Below are positions 63,118 through 64,000 of a stretch of 64,000 nt of DNA, piece after piece. The stretch spans positions 1 to 64,000 of the forward strand of contig NZ_JAQNDA010000005.1 in assembly GCF_028369065.1 (NCBI RefSeq), written 5' to 3'. A program made the position numbers and the translations under genes. This DNA is from Marinobacter sp. SS21 (GTDB taxonomy: Bacteria > Pseudomonadota > Gammaproteobacteria > Pseudomonadales > Oleiphilaceae). Position 1 is the stretch's first letter; each line of letters opens with the position of its first letter. The notes under the pieces are model-generated. The model saw only the letters and a program-made list of their open reading frames with translations. It did not search any database and was not told the DNA's origin.

Positions 63118-64000
63118 TTACCTATTGGGATAGACAATTCTTTCACCGGATGTAGTTGGAATGTTGGGACCGAAGTTTCGGGATAAACGAAGTGAAACTG
63201 GCGTATTTAGGGTCATGAACTTGATTGGATTGTAGTGCGCCGAGTAGTGAGTATATCGTTGCCGAATCAAGTTCCGCTGATTCGTTGTTAAAGAAGGCCT
63301 GTCGGAGCCTGTAGAAATTTGCTCCAAAATTGTGTTTGTGATGGGGACGAGTTCACTGGGCAGGCGAACCGATTCATCTTCTGGATCGATACTGTCCAAT
63401 GGCACTCCGGCGTTAGTCGCCAGTTGGTGCATTACTCGAAGTGTCACTCGGGAAAATTCGCCACGAACCTGGCGCACCATCCTGAGTGCTAGTTCTACTC
63501 GCCCCGATGGTGCAGGATGTTCTGAAGCGTATTCATATATATGCAGGTTGGCATCACTCTCTGGTCCCAGATCACTGGGGGATGGGGCTAGGCGTTCAGA
63601 AGGCTGCACTGGAAGGCAAAATTCACCAATCCATCCTTCCTCTTCTTTCTCTCGCTTCAGGGCCTCCAGAGTGTCCCATTGCATCGATTGCTCCGGCCAC
63701 TTTATCCGGTCAATTGGCACCTGGTGAAGGGGGCTGATTAAAATATCCTCACGTTGACTATCACCATAGCCTCCCCCAATGTCAGAGTGGACACCAGGCA
63801 GGCTGCACTCCCGGAAGTTGGCGGGCAGGTTGCCATCGGGACTTCGCAAGCTGTTCAGCGCAAAGTTCTTGCGGTGCTCGTCAGCGGCGGTCAGATGCAC
63901 GGCCTGTTCAACAGTCTTCGGATTCAGGTAGACATTTACCGGAGCATTGACATCATTGCTCGGCACCCAGTCTCCGTTAGTTGGATTGATGATAGCGGCT
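63118..64000 (-). CDS. DUF2235 (Tle1-like) alpha/beta hydrolase, 5' end beyond window
   Basis: The frame is open to the right edge, so only the C-terminal 293 or so codons are seen; the GTG at 63966 is internal. The fragment has ECSLPGVHSDIGGGYGDSQ, the conserved His/Asp region of DUF2235 lipases; the GxSxG nucleophile elbow must lie upstream, outside the window. Tle1 phospholipases are type VI secretion effectors. The C-terminal portion (LIRQRYTHYSAHYN) is also typical. With the DUF2931 lipoprotein it makes a probable effector/immunity pair. No VgrG or PAAR gene is visible. Confidence 0.78.
   Translation of the reverse strand, partial: AAIINPTNGDWVPSNDVNAPVNVYLNPKTVEQAVHLTAADEHRKNFALNSLRSPDGNLPANFRECSLPGVHSDIGGGYGDSQREDILISPLHQVPIDRIKWPEQSMQWDTLEALKREKEEEGWIGEFCLPVQPSERLAPSPSDLGPESDANLHIYEYASEHPAPSGRVELALRMVRQVRGEFSRVTLRVMHQLATNAGVPLDSIDPEDESVRLPSELVPITNTILEQISTGSDRPSLTTNQRNLIRQRYTHYSAHYNPIKFMTLNTPVSLRLSRNFGPNIPTTSGERIVYPNR

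Overview
The window is GC-rich chromosomal DNA from a gammaproteobacterium. Several gene blocks have the order typical of the Pseudomonas/Marinobacter/Hahella side of that class: rnr-rlmB followed by rpsF-rpsR-(DUF2232)-rplI-dnaB-alr; the TPR lipoprotein-lolB-ispE-tRNA-Gln-prs-rplY-pth-ychF block divergent from hemA-prfA-prmC-moeB; and mpl-ubiX. A marine Marinobacter-like host is my best guess, but genus cannot be fixed from the sequence alone.

Layout. 1-7.1 kb: a transposase remnant, a PPi-type phosphofructokinase, murein recycling (mpl), UbiX, a long-chain-type acyl-CoA dehydrogenase and a large unrecognised lipoprotein. 7.2-17.3 kb: tRNA-Leu, RNase R, RlmB, the S6/S18/L9/DnaB/Alr block and a degenerate RmlD-like protein. 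17.3-25.6 kb: FabB, a DUF962 membrane protein, an AraC regulator, an RbgA-type GTPase, a small periplasmic protein, an MMPL/RND exporter and lipoyl synthase. 25.8-27.6 kb: a small accessory patch of secreted Cys-pair proteins plus a MerF-like membrane protein, ending beside tRNA-Met. 27.7-39 kb: housekeeping genes for translation, PRPP, isoprenoid, lipoprotein and haem metabolism. 39-44.4 kb: a decayed photolyase, then DUF432-MscS-RimB-RimK-AstE-like-YjbQ. 44.5-57.7 kb: a WYL regulator, a complete type I-E CRISPR-Cas operon and a 62-repeat array. 58.6-61.7 kb: a beta-oxidation operon. 61.9-62.5 kb: three 189-bp tandem repeats carrying long hairpins. 62.5-64 kb: a DUF2931 lipoprotein beside a truncated DUF2235 (Tle1-like) lipase, a probable type VI effector/immunity pair.

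The most notable system is the I-E CRISPR-Cas locus. Its eight genes run cas3-cse1-cse2-cas6e-cas7-cas5-cas1-cas2, with cas6e between cse2 and cas7 rather than after cas5. The array keeps an exact 61-nt period through 62 repeats. The base after the 28-nt invariant repeat is a pyrimidine in 57 of 61 units, which looks like a PAM-derived base that is degenerate (Y) instead of the fixed G of Escherichia coli. AT-rich patches inside cse1 and cas7 suggest a mosaic Cascade. Other items of interest are two small secreted proteins sharing a Cys-X18-Cys core, a MerF-like protein without its second cysteine pair, and RimK in the same window as an S6 protein ending in Glu-Glu-Glu.
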